The notes under the pieces are model-generated. The model was not told the origin of the DNA and did not search any database. It saw nothing but the letters and a program-made list of their open reading frames with translations. The position numbers and the translations under genes are program-made. From assembly GCA_913031125.1 (NCBI GenBank), contig CAJWFK010000010.1, positions 19,676-83,675 of the forward strand: 64,000 nt of DNA. Direction: 5' to 3'. Below are positions 42,119 to 52,510 of this stretch, piece after piece. This stretch comes from an uncultured Woeseia sp. (GTDB lineage Bacteria > Pseudomonadota > Gammaproteobacteria > Steroidobacterales > Woeseiaceae). Positions within the stretch are counted from its first letter, which is position 1; each line of letters begins with the position of its first letter.

Positions 42119-42209
42119 CCGTCGCTACTCCTGTAGGGGCGGTTCCCCCAAGCTCGGATCCACTTAGTGTGGTAAGAGAACAAAGTCGGCAAGGATGCCG
42201 ACTTTTTTT
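42119..42209 (+). ncRNA. candidate intergenic small RNA with intrinsic terminator
   Basis: The 201-bp gap between the parvulin gene and ligA contains a CRP-type site, then three local hairpins: AGGGG/CCCCC near 42136-42150, CCAC/GTGG at about 42162-42174, and a 9-bp terminator stem at 42183-42204. No reading frame of note lies in it. The predicted transcript is about 90 nt. It could also be a long 3' UTR of the parvulin gene. Not matched to any known sRNA from memory. Confidence 0.4.
42183..42209 (+). terminator. strong intrinsic terminator
   Basis: AAGTCGGCA (42183-42191) and TGCCGACTT (42196-42204) form a perfect 9-bp stem with a 4-nt loop and a T-run of 7. It faces the converging ligA gene, whose stop is at 42225. 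Confidence 0.88.
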
Positions 42210-42224
42210 ATTCTTAAAATCGAA

Positions 42225-44276
<2,052 letters not shown>

Positions 44277-44927
44277 TCAAGATATATTAGCCCCGTGCTC
44301 GTGACGTATAATTTCTTCTCGTAAATAACGTTCACGCTGAATACTTAAAGTGCTGCCGGACTCATCTAGAAGTTCAGCATCGAGCGAGTGTGTAAGAGCC
44401 CTAGCAGCAGCCATCATCTGATCGAATGCATCAGCACCATTAATAGGCCCTGGCAGAACCATAAAGAGACTAATCCCTGGAATTTTTTGCTCCTTAAGGT
44501 TTGTAAGGTCAAAACTACCAGGCTCTACAAGGCTGGCTGCGCTAAATACCGTTTGATCTTCCTGCGGTCCATCCAATTGATGAAATATGCCAAAAGCTCC
44601 ATGCCGCATTCCAATTCCGCGAAGACCGAGAACAAGTTCATCGCTAGGAAACGAGCCCTCATTCCTCGCCACAATTCTGACAGTTACTATTTTTTGAACC
44701 GGTGGAGATTCTGGGTCTTTCAGTTCTTGCGAATCGATAACAGGTGTTACCTTGTCGTCAAATAAGGAAGCCTTATCCCGTTTTTTGAATGACGGTTCTT
44801 TGCGCTCCTCAAATAAATCTTGCTGCGGTGACTCTGCCGCTTTTTTACGTTGATAACTCGTATAGACATATATCAGCGCAATGACAACGAGCCCGAACAG
44901 CAATAGCAACCAACGGAGATCGTCCAT
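44277..44927 (-). CDS. zipA: cell division protein ZipA
   Basis: Tethers FtsZ to the inner membrane. One N-terminal membrane span, WLLLLFGLVVIALIYVYTSY, is followed by a short variable linker and then the C-terminal FtsZ-binding domain with IGMRHGAFGIFHQLDG, FSAASLVEPGSFDL and GISLFMVLPGP. 216 residues, with a shorter linker than in Escherichia coli. It lies between smc and ligA, the usual gammaproteobacterial order. Confidence 0.93.
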   Translation of the reverse strand: MDDLRWLLLLFGLVVIALIYVYTSYQRKKAAESPQQDLFEERKEPSFKKRDKASLFDDKVTPVIDSQELKDPESPPVQKIVTVRIVARNEGSFPSDELVLGLRGIGMRHGAFGIFHQLDGPQEDQTVFSAASLVEPGSFDLTNLKEQKIPGISLFMVLPGPINGADAFDQMMAAARALTHSLDAELLDESGSTLSIQRERYLREEIIRHEHGANIS

Positions 44928-44950
44928 CTATAACCTCAACCAATAACAAT

Positions 44951-47900
44951 CTAGCTGGCCGCCATTTTTACGGCGGCATCAATATCTACCGATACTAACC
45001 GTGACACACCTGGTTCTTGCATAGTTACGCCCGTCAGTTGTCGTGCCATCTCCATGGTTACCTTGTTATGGGTAATAAATACAAATTGCACAACATTGGA
45101 CATTTCCTTAACTATCTCGCAAAACCGAGCCACATTAGCATCGTCGAGTGGCGCATCAACCTCATCCAGTAGGCAATATGGAGCCGGGTTAAGCTCAAAT
45201 ATTGCAAAAACTAAAGCGACAGCTGTCAAGGCTTTCTCGCCACCTGAAAGCAAATGAATAGTGCTATTACGCTTCCCTGGGGGTTGCGCCATCACCGTAA
45301 CTCCAGCTGACAACAAATCATCACCCGTCAGCTCAAGATAAGCGTGCCCACCTCCGAATAATTTGGGGAAAAGACGTTTAAATCCCGAATCGATGTATTC
45401 AAAAGTATCACGGAATCGTGTCCGGGTCTCCCTATCAATCTTCCGGATCGCAGCCTCAAGAGATGCTAAAGCGGCTTGAACATCAGCGAATTGTGAGTCT
45501 AGGTATTCTTTCCGTTCAGACTGCTCCTTAAACTCGTCAATCGCTGCAAGATTAATCGGACCGAGACGCTCGATTTTCCTACGAATCTTTTCAAGCCTCT
45601 CATCCCACTGCTCTACCGTGCTGCCATCTTCAATTTCAGCCAGCATTTGCTTCAAATCGAACCCTGTATGTTCGAACTGTTCGGCCAGCCCCTCGCGCCG
45701 AACGCTAATTTCTTGCGCTGCCATATTTGCCTCACTGACAGCTGCCCGAGCTTCCTCTACTGCCCGATCGTTTAGAAGCCTATCCTGATCCATGAGGCTC
45801 AGCTTACCCTCCACCTCTTCGACTCGATCTCTGGCTTTAGAGAGTTTTTTCTCCACCTCAACTTTAATCCCTAACTGCCTTTCCAATTCAATTTTATTAT
45901 TAGCCAGCGGTGCATCCCCCTGGTCTATTTGTTGTCTGATATATCGCTCTCTAGAAGTAAAATGATCAAGCTGAGATTGCATCCGCTCAAGACTTTGGGT
46001 AGCTGAGTCTCTAGTCGATTTCCTTGTCTCGAATTTAATAGCTAGGTCTTGCGCCGATAAACGATCCTGTTCTGCTTTCGCTCTTACTCCTTCAAGCTCA
46101 CCTTTAATACGATCCCGATCTAGCTCCAAACTTTTCCGCTCAATCTCAAGCTTATCCAGTGCTTCCAGTGCCCCAGAAAACTGACTCTGCGAGTGTTTCG
46201 ATTGCTCTTCAGCCGCGCGGTGCTCCGTATCTATTGATGCAACTTCCTCTCTGATAGCCTCTTGTCTCGCTTCAGCCTGTTCATATTTAAATCTGGTTCC
46301 ATCGAGTCTCGCCTTGAGGTCTGCGTATTCTTCCACCAATGCCCCTGAATCCACCTGCATTTTTTCACGGCTGTCTTCAAGTTGTCCCAGTCGAGCACGG
46401 CCAGTCTCCGCTAATTCACGGGACTTATTGCGCCGGTCTTTCATTTCGAGTATTTCATCATGAAGCACCCGGATCTCGTTTTCCCGGTCCAAGATACCCT
46501 CCTCTTCTTTCCTGTCTCGGGCTACCCGCAACCAATCTGTACTAAGCCACACACCATCCGATGTAATAACCGAGCCGTCTTGCAGCTGATCTCTAATTTC
46601 CAAGGCTTCTTTTAATGTCTTAGCAGTACGCGTACTGCTTAATACCTCTAATAATGCAGCCGGTGCGCCAGAAACCTTGCTCGCTAGCGTATCTGGCTCA
46701 TTATCATTACTCACTCCGGATACCGCACCGGAAAGCACAGTGACCTTACCTATGGAAAACTTGTCCAGACTCTCTGTCGCTTTTTTAATGTCGTCAACAC
46801 ATACCGCTTGCAGATAGTCCCCCAAAACCATCTCAACGGCTGTTTCCCAACCCTCTTTAACATCTATTAGCTGGGCCACACGCTTAGCATCTCCTAACTG
46901 CGAAGACATTAACCAACTCTCAATACTCTCATCGGATTGTCCAAGCGCAGCCTTTTGGATCGCCTCCAGTGCAACATATCTAGATTGCGCCTCAAGCAGC
47001 GTCATACTATGTTTTTCAACAATCTCGTTAAGGTGGGAATCCTGTTCTCGCAACTTTTGGATCTTGTCATGCAAATCTGCAAGATGCCTATCAAACTCAT
47101 CCCGTGCTTGTCGTTTACTCTGCTCCTGAATACTCAGGCCTTCAAAATCATCTTTTAGTTTTTTTGGATCAGCACCCTTCTTAGACTCATTAAGCTTTTG
47201 GGACCTAGTCTCTAGACTTTTTATTCTAGATCTCAATTGCTCGGAACGAGTTTTTTCAACATCCCTAGTATTTTCCGCTACATTTAAACGGTCGGTATAA
47301 TGTTTCCATGAACGCTGCCACTTAGCCAAAGTTTGTTCAGCAGCCTCTAATGCTTCCTGAGTATCTTCCTGACGCTTTTGAGCCTCTTCTAAACCCGGAA
47401 CAAGCTCATTCAAGGTCAATTCCAATTGAGAAATCGCTGTTTCATCTTTATTGATGTGCTCACTTATTTCAGTAGCACCGCGTACTGCAACGGCCAGGTC
47501 TTCCTTCTGCCGCTCACGCAACTCATATGCATGCTTAATAGACTGCTCTAATCGTGCAATTTGAGAACCGGCTTTATAAAAGCGGCCTTGTATTTCGTTT
47601 AACTCGTCTGTCCTGTCCCTGTGTTCAATGCGCGCCCGCTCAACTTTTGCTTCAATATTTCTCTGAACTGCAACCACTGCCTCTAAAGCAGTCTCACTTT
47701 GTCCTTTGCTTCGATCAGACAAAAGCCCCCTCGCATCTAGATCACGCAAACGCAATGCCAGTGACTGAGCTTCCGCTCTGCGCTCTTCATCCTTATAACT
47801 ACTGTATCTTTCAGCTGTCTTTGCCTGCCTATTAAGATGCTTGATGTGTTTTTCAACCTCATCAATAACGTCAGTAAGACGATCTAAATTATCTTTGGTA

Positions 47901-48457
47901 TGCTTTATTCGATTTGATGTCTCTCGCCGACGTTCCTTATATTTCGAAACTCCGGCAGCTTCCTCGATAAAAACTCGCATCTCTTCTGGTTTTGCTTCTA
48001 TGATGCGACTTATCATGCCTTGCTCAATAATCGAGTAGCTACGTGGACCAAGCCCAGTACCTAGAAATACACCGGTTACATCTTTGCGCCGGCACTTAGT
48101 TCCGTTTAAGTAGTATGTGGATATACCGTCTCTGGCTACCTCGCGACGGATTGATATCTCCGAGTATTTCGAATATTCGCCTGTTAAAGTTGTGTCGGTG
48201 TTATCGAATAACAACTCAACGGAGGCTGCCCCAACAGGCTTCCTGGAACTCGAGCCGTTAAATATAACATCTGTTATCGAGTCACCGCGCAAACGACTAG
48301 CTGAACTTTCACCCATGACCCAGCGAACTGCATCAACAACATTAGATTTACCACAACCATTGGGACCGACGACGCCTACAAGGCTACTAGGGAAGGGAAT
48401 TGTGGTCGGATCCACGAAAGATTTAAAACCGGCAAGCTTGATCTTGCTAAGTCGCAT
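44951..48457 (-). CDS. smc: chromosome partition protein Smc
   Basis: The condensin ATPase that compacts the chromosome with ScpA and ScpB (encoded at 37.5-39.2 kb). From the ATG at 48457 the protein has about 1168 residues. It starts MRLSKIKLAGFKSFVDPT. Walker A is VGPNGCGKSNVVDAVRW. Two long coiled coils flank a central hinge (DGVWLSTDWLRVA region). Near the C-terminus come the ABC signature HLLSGGEKALTAVAL and Walker B YCLLDEVDAPLDD. MukB is therefore not needed in this species. The frame extends 8 codons upstream to a TTG. Confidence 0.96.
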   Translation of the reverse strand: MRLSKIKLAGFKSFVDPTTIPFPSSLVGVVGPNGCGKSNVVDAVRWVMGESSASRLRGDSITDVIFNGSSSRKPVGAASVELLFDNTDTTLTGEYSKYSEISIRREVARDGISTYYLNGTKCRRKDVTGVFLGTGLGPRSYSIIEQGMISRIIEAKPEEMRVFIEEAAGVSKYKERRRETSNRIKHTKDNLDRLTDVIDEVEKHIKHLNRQAKTAERYSSYKDEERRAEAQSLALRLRDLDARGLLSDRSKGQSETALEAVVAVQRNIEAKVERARIEHRDRTDELNEIQGRFYKAGSQIARLEQSIKHAYELRERQKEDLAVAVRGATEISEHINKDETAISQLELTLNELVPGLEEAQKRQEDTQEALEAAEQTLAKWQRSWKHYTDRLNVAENTRDVEKTRSEQLRSRIKSLETRSQKLNESKKGADPKKLKDDFEGLSIQEQSKRQARDEFDRHLADLHDKIQKLREQDSHLNEIVEKHSMTLLEAQSRYVALEAIQKAALGQSDESIESWLMSSQLGDAKRVAQLIDVKEGWETAVEMVLGDYLQAVCVDDIKKATESLDKFSIGKVTVLSGAVSGVSNDNEPDTLASKVSGAPAALLEVLSSTRTAKTLKEALEIRDQLQDGSVITSDGVWLSTDWLRVARDRKEEEGILDRENEIRVLHDEILEMKDRRNKSRELAETGRARLGQLEDSREKMQVDSGALVEEYADLKARLDGTRFKYEQAEARQEAIREEVASIDTEHRAAEEQSKHSQSQFSGALEALDKLEIERKSLELDRDRIKGELEGVRAKAEQDRLSAQDLAIKFETRKSTRDSATQSLERMQSQLDHFTSRERYIRQQIDQGDAPLANNKIELERQLGIKVEVEKKLSKARDRVEEVEGKLSLMDQDRLLNDRAVEEARAAVSEANMAAQEISVRREGLAEQFEHTGFDLKQMLAEIEDGSTVEQWDERLEKIRRKIERLGPINLAAIDEFKEQSERKEYLDSQFADVQAALASLEAAIRKIDRETRTRFRDTFEYIDSGFKRLFPKLFGGGHAYLELTGDDLLSAGVTVMAQPPGKRNSTIHLLSGGEKALTAVALVFAIFELNPAPYCLLDEVDAPLDDANVARFCEIVKEMSNVVQFVFITHNKVTMEMARQLTGVTMQEPGVSRLVSVDIDAAVKMAAS

Positions 48458-48654
48458 ATACTGGTGTTTGCCCAACGCCAAAGTGTGGTTACATTGTAAA
48501 TCAAATTACAGAATAAAACGATTTACGATTCAAGTTTTTTTTAATCGCTTATATTCTCGTTGGATTATTCTTGATTTTAACTTTGAAAATTCGGAGTAGC
48601 TTCTCTTAATTTTTAGTTTTTAGCATTTTTATTAGGAAAAAAGATTCAAAATCT

Positions 48655-48684
48655 CCTTCCATGTGCTCCGTGGCAATGTATAAT
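48655..48684 (+). promoter_or_regulatory. promoter candidate of the DksA-like gene
   Basis: A perfect TATAAT at 48679-48684 lies 33 bp before the DksA-like ATG. The best -35 is a weak TTCCAT about 16-17 bp upstream. A G+C-rich discriminator-like TCGGCG follows the -10 directly. Confidence 0.45.
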
Positions 48685-48716
48685 TCGGCGTTTTTCTCTG
48701 CTCACCAGACATACAA

Positions 48717-49343
48717 ATGCCAGCAACTAAATCAGTTAAAAAGAAAACCAATACAGTAACAACTCGCAAGAAAAAATCCCGCGCCACCAAGAAGGCGGGG
48801 ACCAAACCTGCCGTAACAAAAAAGGTGGTTAAAAAGAAAGCCTCCAAGAAAAAGCGTGCGCCCAGTAAAAAAGCGGCACGCAAAAAACGATCCCTAGGCG
48901 ACGTATTCTTAGGACCAATACATGGTATCGAACCATATATCATTAAGCGTGGTGAAGAATACATGAGCAAGGCACAGGTAAAACATTTTAGAGACATTCT
49001 CCAATCTTGGAAAAACGAACTGATAGAACATGTCGATGGTACCGTACACCATATGCAGGACGAGGCCGCAAATTTTCCGGACCCCAGTGACCGTGCTACC
49101 CAGGAATCAGAATTTGGGTTGGAATTAAGAACTAGGGACCGAGAAACAAAACTGTTGCGCAAAATTAATTTAGCGTTATTAAGAATTGATGACGGCGCGT
49201 ACGGTTATTGCGAAGAAACAGGAGAAGAAATCGGACTCAAAAGGTTGGAAGCCCGTCCTGTTGCAACACTTTGCCTTGAGGCTCAAGAACGCAGAGAAAT
49301 GGCTGAACGGCAATTTCGTGATAGGGATGACCGATACCGTTAG
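48717..49343 (+). CDS. DksA-like transcription factor with lysine-rich tail and reduced zinc site
   Basis: DksA binds in the RNA-polymerase secondary channel and works with ppGpp. Residues 1-58 are a lysine-rich, histone-H1-like extension. The DksA core follows: the coiled-coil tip DPSDRA (Asp122, Asp125, Ala127) is intact, and ALLRIDDGAYGYCEETGEEIGLKRLEARP is typical. Only two zinc cysteines remain (Cys165 and Cys186). The other two positions are Thr168 and Ala189, the same substitutions that I recall from zinc-independent DksA2 of Pseudomonas. It is followed 9 bp later by gluQ, as dksA is elsewhere. Confidence 0.88.
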   Translation: MPATKSVKKKTNTVTTRKKKSRATKKAGTKPAVTKKVVKKKASKKKRAPSKKAARKKRSLGDVFLGPIHGIEPYIIKRGEEYMSKAQVKHFRDILQSWKNELIEHVDGTVHHMQDEAANFPDPSDRATQESEFGLELRTRDRETKLLRKINLALLRIDDGAYGYCEETGEEIGLKRLEARPVATLCLEAQERREMAERQFRDRDDRYR

Positions 49344-49352
49344 ACGGTCCAT

Positions 49353-50261
49353 ATGAAGAAATGTCCCGGAATTCCTGTGGGACGATTCGCACCGTCCCCG
49401 ACGGGCCCTCTGCATTTCGGCTCACTGCTTACTGCAGTCGCAAGCTACGCTGAAGCAAAATCAAAAGGGGGGTGCTGGCTAGTCCGAATTGAAGATATCG
49501 ATCCGCCGCGAGAAATGCCCGCTGCGGATAAATTAATTTTAGGAACATTGGAAACCTACGGATTTGAATGGGATGATACGCCCGCATATCAAAGCTCTTT
49601 TAGCAGCCATCATTATCAAGTTGCGCAAAAACTCATCAAAGACAAAAACGCATATCACTGCACATGCTCCAGAAAAGACCTCTCTAAAACTCAAACAGGG
49701 ATCCTTGGAACCATCTACCCAGGTACATGTCGTAACGGCTGTGCAAATGGGGACTTTGCAATCCGAATTCGGACAAATGATGAATTGATTGGATTTAAAG
49801 ATTTACTGCAAGGCACATACGAACAGCGTCTGGAATCTAAGTCCGGAGACTTTATTATCGTTCGGAAAGATGACTTGATTGCCTACAACCTTGCTGTGGT
49901 TATTGACGATTTTCAGCAAGGCATTACTGAAGTCGTCCGCGGAATAGATCTATTAACATCAACGCCACGACATATTTGGCTTCAGCAAGTTCTTGGGTTC
50001 CCAACCCCTTCCTATATGCATATTCCGGTAGCTGTTAATAACGACGGCCAAAAATTGAGCAAATTAACTGGGGCCACCGGTATTGATTCCTCAAAGCCCA
50101 ACCTCATTTTATTCAAAACACTGCAGGCGCTCCGCCAAAACCCGCCGCCTGAACTTGCTCTTGAAAAGCCAATAACAATCTGGCAATGGGTAATGGAGAA
50201 TTGGAGCGTGGCACCCCTAAAGAAAGAAACTGTTGTCTGCGCTAGCAAACACGGCTTTTGA
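49353..50261 (+). CDS. gluQ: glutamyl-Q tRNA(Asp) synthetase
   Basis: Attaches glutamate to the queuosine base of tRNA(Asp). It is a truncated GluRS paralogue of 302 residues with no anticodon-binding domain. The HIGH-like site is RFAPSPTGPLHFGSL and the KMSKS-like site is GQKLSKLTG. The zinc region has CTCSRKDL and YPGTCRNGC. The dksA-gluQ pair is widely conserved. It ends 29 bp before the phaR-like start. Confidence 0.93.
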   Translation: MKKCPGIPVGRFAPSPTGPLHFGSLLTAVASYAEAKSKGGCWLVRIEDIDPPREMPAADKLILGTLETYGFEWDDTPAYQSSFSSHHYQVAQKLIKDKNAYHCTCSRKDLSKTQTGILGTIYPGTCRNGCANGDFAIRIRTNDELIGFKDLLQGTYEQRLESKSGDFIIVRKDDLIAYNLAVVIDDFQQGITEVVRGIDLLTSTPRHIWLQQVLGFPTPSYMHIPVAVNNDGQKLSKLTGATGIDSSKPNLILFKTLQALRQNPPPELALEKPITIWQWVMENWSVAPLKKETVVCASKHGF

Positions 50262-50290
50262 TCCTCGTACAAATCAACTATCGTGGTTCC

Positions 50291-50755
50291 ATGAAAACAA
50301 CCCGAATAATAACCAAATACGCGAACCGACGCCTTTATGATTCAGAAGAAAGTCGTTATGTAACACTTATTGATATTAGACGCCTTGTAAAGGATAAAAT
50401 CGATTTCATCGTCTGGGACCGAAAAAGTGGAATAGATATTACACGCACCATCCTTTTGCAAGTCATAACAGATTTAGAACGAACAGGTCATTCAATCATG
50501 AGTCGCAAATTTTTATCCCAAGTAATACGTTCGTACGACAAAGTAGTACCCGAATTTGTTACGGAATACCTTGAGGAAAGCATGCGTTTTTTTATGACTC
50601 AACAAAAAAATTTGCTTAAACAAATTAATCGGGTAATGGACCGAGACCCATTTAAAGAGGTAGCTGGCATTGCACAAGACAATTTTGTCAGATGGAAATC
50701 ATTACAAGAGGAAGTATTGCAGCGCCTTGGTCAATTAGCAGTGCCTGAGAAATAA
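50291..50755 (+). CDS. PhaR-like polyhydroxyalkanoate accumulation regulator
   Basis: From the ATG at 50291 the protein has 154 residues. The N-terminal PHB/PHA-accumulation DNA-binding domain reads TKYANRRLYDSEESRYVTLIDI and RLVKDKIDFIVWDRKSGIDITR. The C-terminal half is helical and ends in a polar tail. PhaR represses phasin and PHA genes in species that make polyhydroxyalkanoate. No pha gene is seen in the window. The function is therefore by family only. Confidence 0.82.
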   Translation: MKTTRIITKYANRRLYDSEESRYVTLIDIRRLVKDKIDFIVWDRKSGIDITRTILLQVITDLERTGHSIMSRKFLSQVIRSYDKVVPEFVTEYLEESMRFFMTQQKNLLKQINRVMDRDPFKEVAGIAQDNFVRWKSLQEEVLQRLGQLAVPEK

Positions 50756-50815
50756 TAACTACCCTCGAACAGTTGTAAAGCCTGGAGTTTATAACTGCCG
50801 TATTCCTTAATTCTC

Positions 50816-50845
50816 TTGACAGACGCATATAAACTGACCTAATTT
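50816..50845 (+). promoter_or_regulatory. sigma-70 promoter candidate for the 50,852 RNA
   Basis: A perfect -35 TTGACA at 50816-50821 and a weaker TAATTT at 50840-50845 after 18 bp. The expected start, about 50852, coincides with the first base of the first hairpin. Confidence 0.5.
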
Positions 50846-50851
50846 AGTTGT

Positions 50852-50940
50852 GTAATAGGGATCAGCTCCCCCGCCCCCTATTACATGCCTGAAGGAGTTT
50901 TTACTCCATGGCCGGCCCCCGACTATTCGGGGGCCTTTTC
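50852..50940 (+). ncRNA. candidate structured small RNA or 5' leader with three hairpins
   Basis: Three consecutive helices: GTAATAGGG (50852-50860) with CCCTATTAC (50876-50884); GGAGT (50894-50898) with ACTCC (50903-50907); and a 9-bp terminator stem. No reading frame of note. The loop of the first hairpin is C-rich and contains CCCCCG (50868-50873), which can pair with the terminator 3' arm CGGGGG (50928-50933). It might be a free sRNA or an attenuator for the hydrolase gene starting 30 bp later. Confidence 0.45.
50914..50939 (+). terminator. intrinsic terminator before the YheT-like gene
   Basis: GGCCCCCGA (50914-50922) and TCGGGGGCC (50927-50935) form a perfect 9-bp stem with a 4-nt loop, followed by TTTT. 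The next gene begins at about 50970. Confidence 0.85.
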
Positions 50941-50969
50941 ATTAAAATATTCATGGGACCCAAGGAAAA

Positions 50970-51962
50970 ATTTCTTCCACATTTAAACCTGCTTGGTGGC
51001 TTACAAACTGTCACGCCCAAACTATTTTCCCAACCTTATCGACGTCCCAATCTAAAGAAATTGGACTGCGCAGTGAAACCATTGAACTGCCGGACGGTGA
51101 TATCACGTTAATTGACTGGCTAATTGATTCCCCGGGCACCGGATCGGGAGCTCCCATTCTAATTATTTTGCATGGAATGGAGGGATCATCCAGGTCACAA
51201 TATGCGAAATTGTTGCTGAATTCTGCAGCAAATCAAGGCTGGCGAGCAGCAGTACTGCATCTTCGAGATTGTGGAGGCTTGGATAACAAACTTCCAAGGC
51301 GCTATCACTCCGGAGAAACGAATGACCTTCGCTTTCTGATTAACTCTCTGAGATCTAAAAATGAGGAGCGTGACACTCAGATTGTCGCCGCTGGCTTTTC
51401 TCTAGGGGGGAACATACTTCTTAAATATCTTGGTGAAGAGGGTCTGGACACTGGTCTAAACGCCGCTGTTGGTATCAGTGTTCCCCTGAATCTTCATCAC
51501 TCCGCAGAAAGACTTTCAAAGGGTTTCTCGAAGATCTATCAATTTTTATTCATAAAGAAAATTAAAAAACGATTACGTAGAAAATTCAAACAAAACACCA
51601 ATGCATTTGATTGGAAAAATACGATGTCTGCAAAAAATTTTGCCGACATCGATGATGCCGTCACAGCTCCGTTACATGGTTTCTCAGGAAAGGATGAATA
51701 TTATGACCTATGCAGCTCCATTAACTTTCTTTCACAGATTCGCACGCCGACTTTAATAATAAATGCCCTTGACGATCCGTTTACAACACCCGAGGCAATA
51801 GTTGACGCTAGCGACATACCGGAATGCGTGCAAATTGAACTACCGCGTAAAGGTGGCCATATCGGCTTTATCAACGGAGGTAGCCCTTGGAAACCAACAT
51901 ATTATCTTCCGAATCGAATCATTGGCTTTTTGGATAGACAAATAAATTGTTCGTTAAAATAG
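50970..51962 (+). CDS. YheT-type alpha/beta hydrolase, non-canonical start
   Basis: The first ATG in frame (51168) lies inside the conserved ILHGMEGSS motif and would delete the N-terminal strands. The frame continues upstream with FKPAWWLTNCHAQTIFPTL and IELPDGDITLIDWL, the normal YheT N-terminus, to a stop at 50943. No ATG, GTG or TTG exists before the conserved part, but an ATT at 50970 follows AAGGA by 3 bp. A start there gives 330 residues, the family length. The nucleophile elbow is GFSLGGN, the acid lies in NALDDPF, and the His in RKGGHIGF. Substrate unknown. Confidence 0.7.
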   Translation: MSSTFKPAWWLTNCHAQTIFPTLSTSQSKEIGLRSETIELPDGDITLIDWLIDSPGTGSGAPILIILHGMEGSSRSQYAKLLLNSAANQGWRAAVLHLRDCGGLDNKLPRRYHSGETNDLRFLINSLRSKNEERDTQIVAAGFSLGGNILLKYLGEEGLDTGLNAAVGISVPLNLHHSAERLSKGFSKIYQFLFIKKIKKRLRRKFKQNTNAFDWKNTMSAKNFADIDDAVTAPLHGFSGKDEYYDLCSSINFLSQIRTPTLIINALDDPFTTPEAIVDASDIPECVQIELPRKGGHIGFINGGSPWKPTYYLPNRIIGFLDRQINCSLK

Positions 51963-52001
51963 TCACACGTTATTTGCATACGCATTAAATTGGGGAAACT
52001 A

Positions 52002-52379
52002 ATGTATAAAAATAGACTTTTTTACATCTGCATATTTTTATCAAGCCTATTGGGTTACGCCTTTGGTGCTACGCAATTCAATGCCCTAGACCCTATACGA
52101 GTTGCCCCGCATATTTATGAGAAAATTTTCGAGAATGAACAACTACGCGTATTGAAGGTGACGGAAAGAAATGGGGAAACTGCACCTTTGCATGAGCATC
52201 CCGAGGCACTGATTGTCTACCTCAGTTCATGTGCCTGGATGGAAAAAACTCCTGATGGAAGCCCGAAAATGTTTTCTTTTAGGCTGGGAGAAGTCATTTG
52301 GCGCTCATCAACAACACACGGAGGTAATACAAGCAAAGTTATACAGGATTGTAGCCGCCTGGAAATTGAGGTGATATGA
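52002..52379 (+). CDS. small secreted cupin-like protein
   Basis: The ATG at 52002 with GGGGA upstream is preferred over TTG 51990. About 125 residues: a signal peptide (LFYICIFLSSLLGYAFG) and then a short cupin-like beta-barrel. The core shows LRVLKVTERNGETAPLHEHPEALIVYL, with histidines in the metal-ligand positions of cupins, and later RLGEVIWRSS and THGGNTS. It probably acts in the periplasm. The substrate is unknown. Confidence 0.65.
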   Translation: MYKNRLFYICIFLSSLLGYAFGATQFNALDPIRVAPHIYEKIFENEQLRVLKVTERNGETAPLHEHPEALIVYLSSCAWMEKTPDGSPKMFSFRLGEVIWRSSTTHGGNTSKVIQDCSRLEIEVI

Positions 52380-52510
52380 ATTGAGGCACCTGCTATTTTT
52401 TCGAAATCAAAAAGCTCCGCCTAAACAAATTGCTTAATCCATAGATTCGGATTACCTTTTAAATTACAAGCATGTGAGGATTGCTTAATTTGATAACGGA
52501 AACCCATTAC

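Noticed and set aside
50908..51111. 67-codon frame upstream of the YheT-like gene, starting in the terminator
   Set aside because: It reads across the terminator hairpin, and the conserved YheT N-terminus lies in a different frame of the same DNA.
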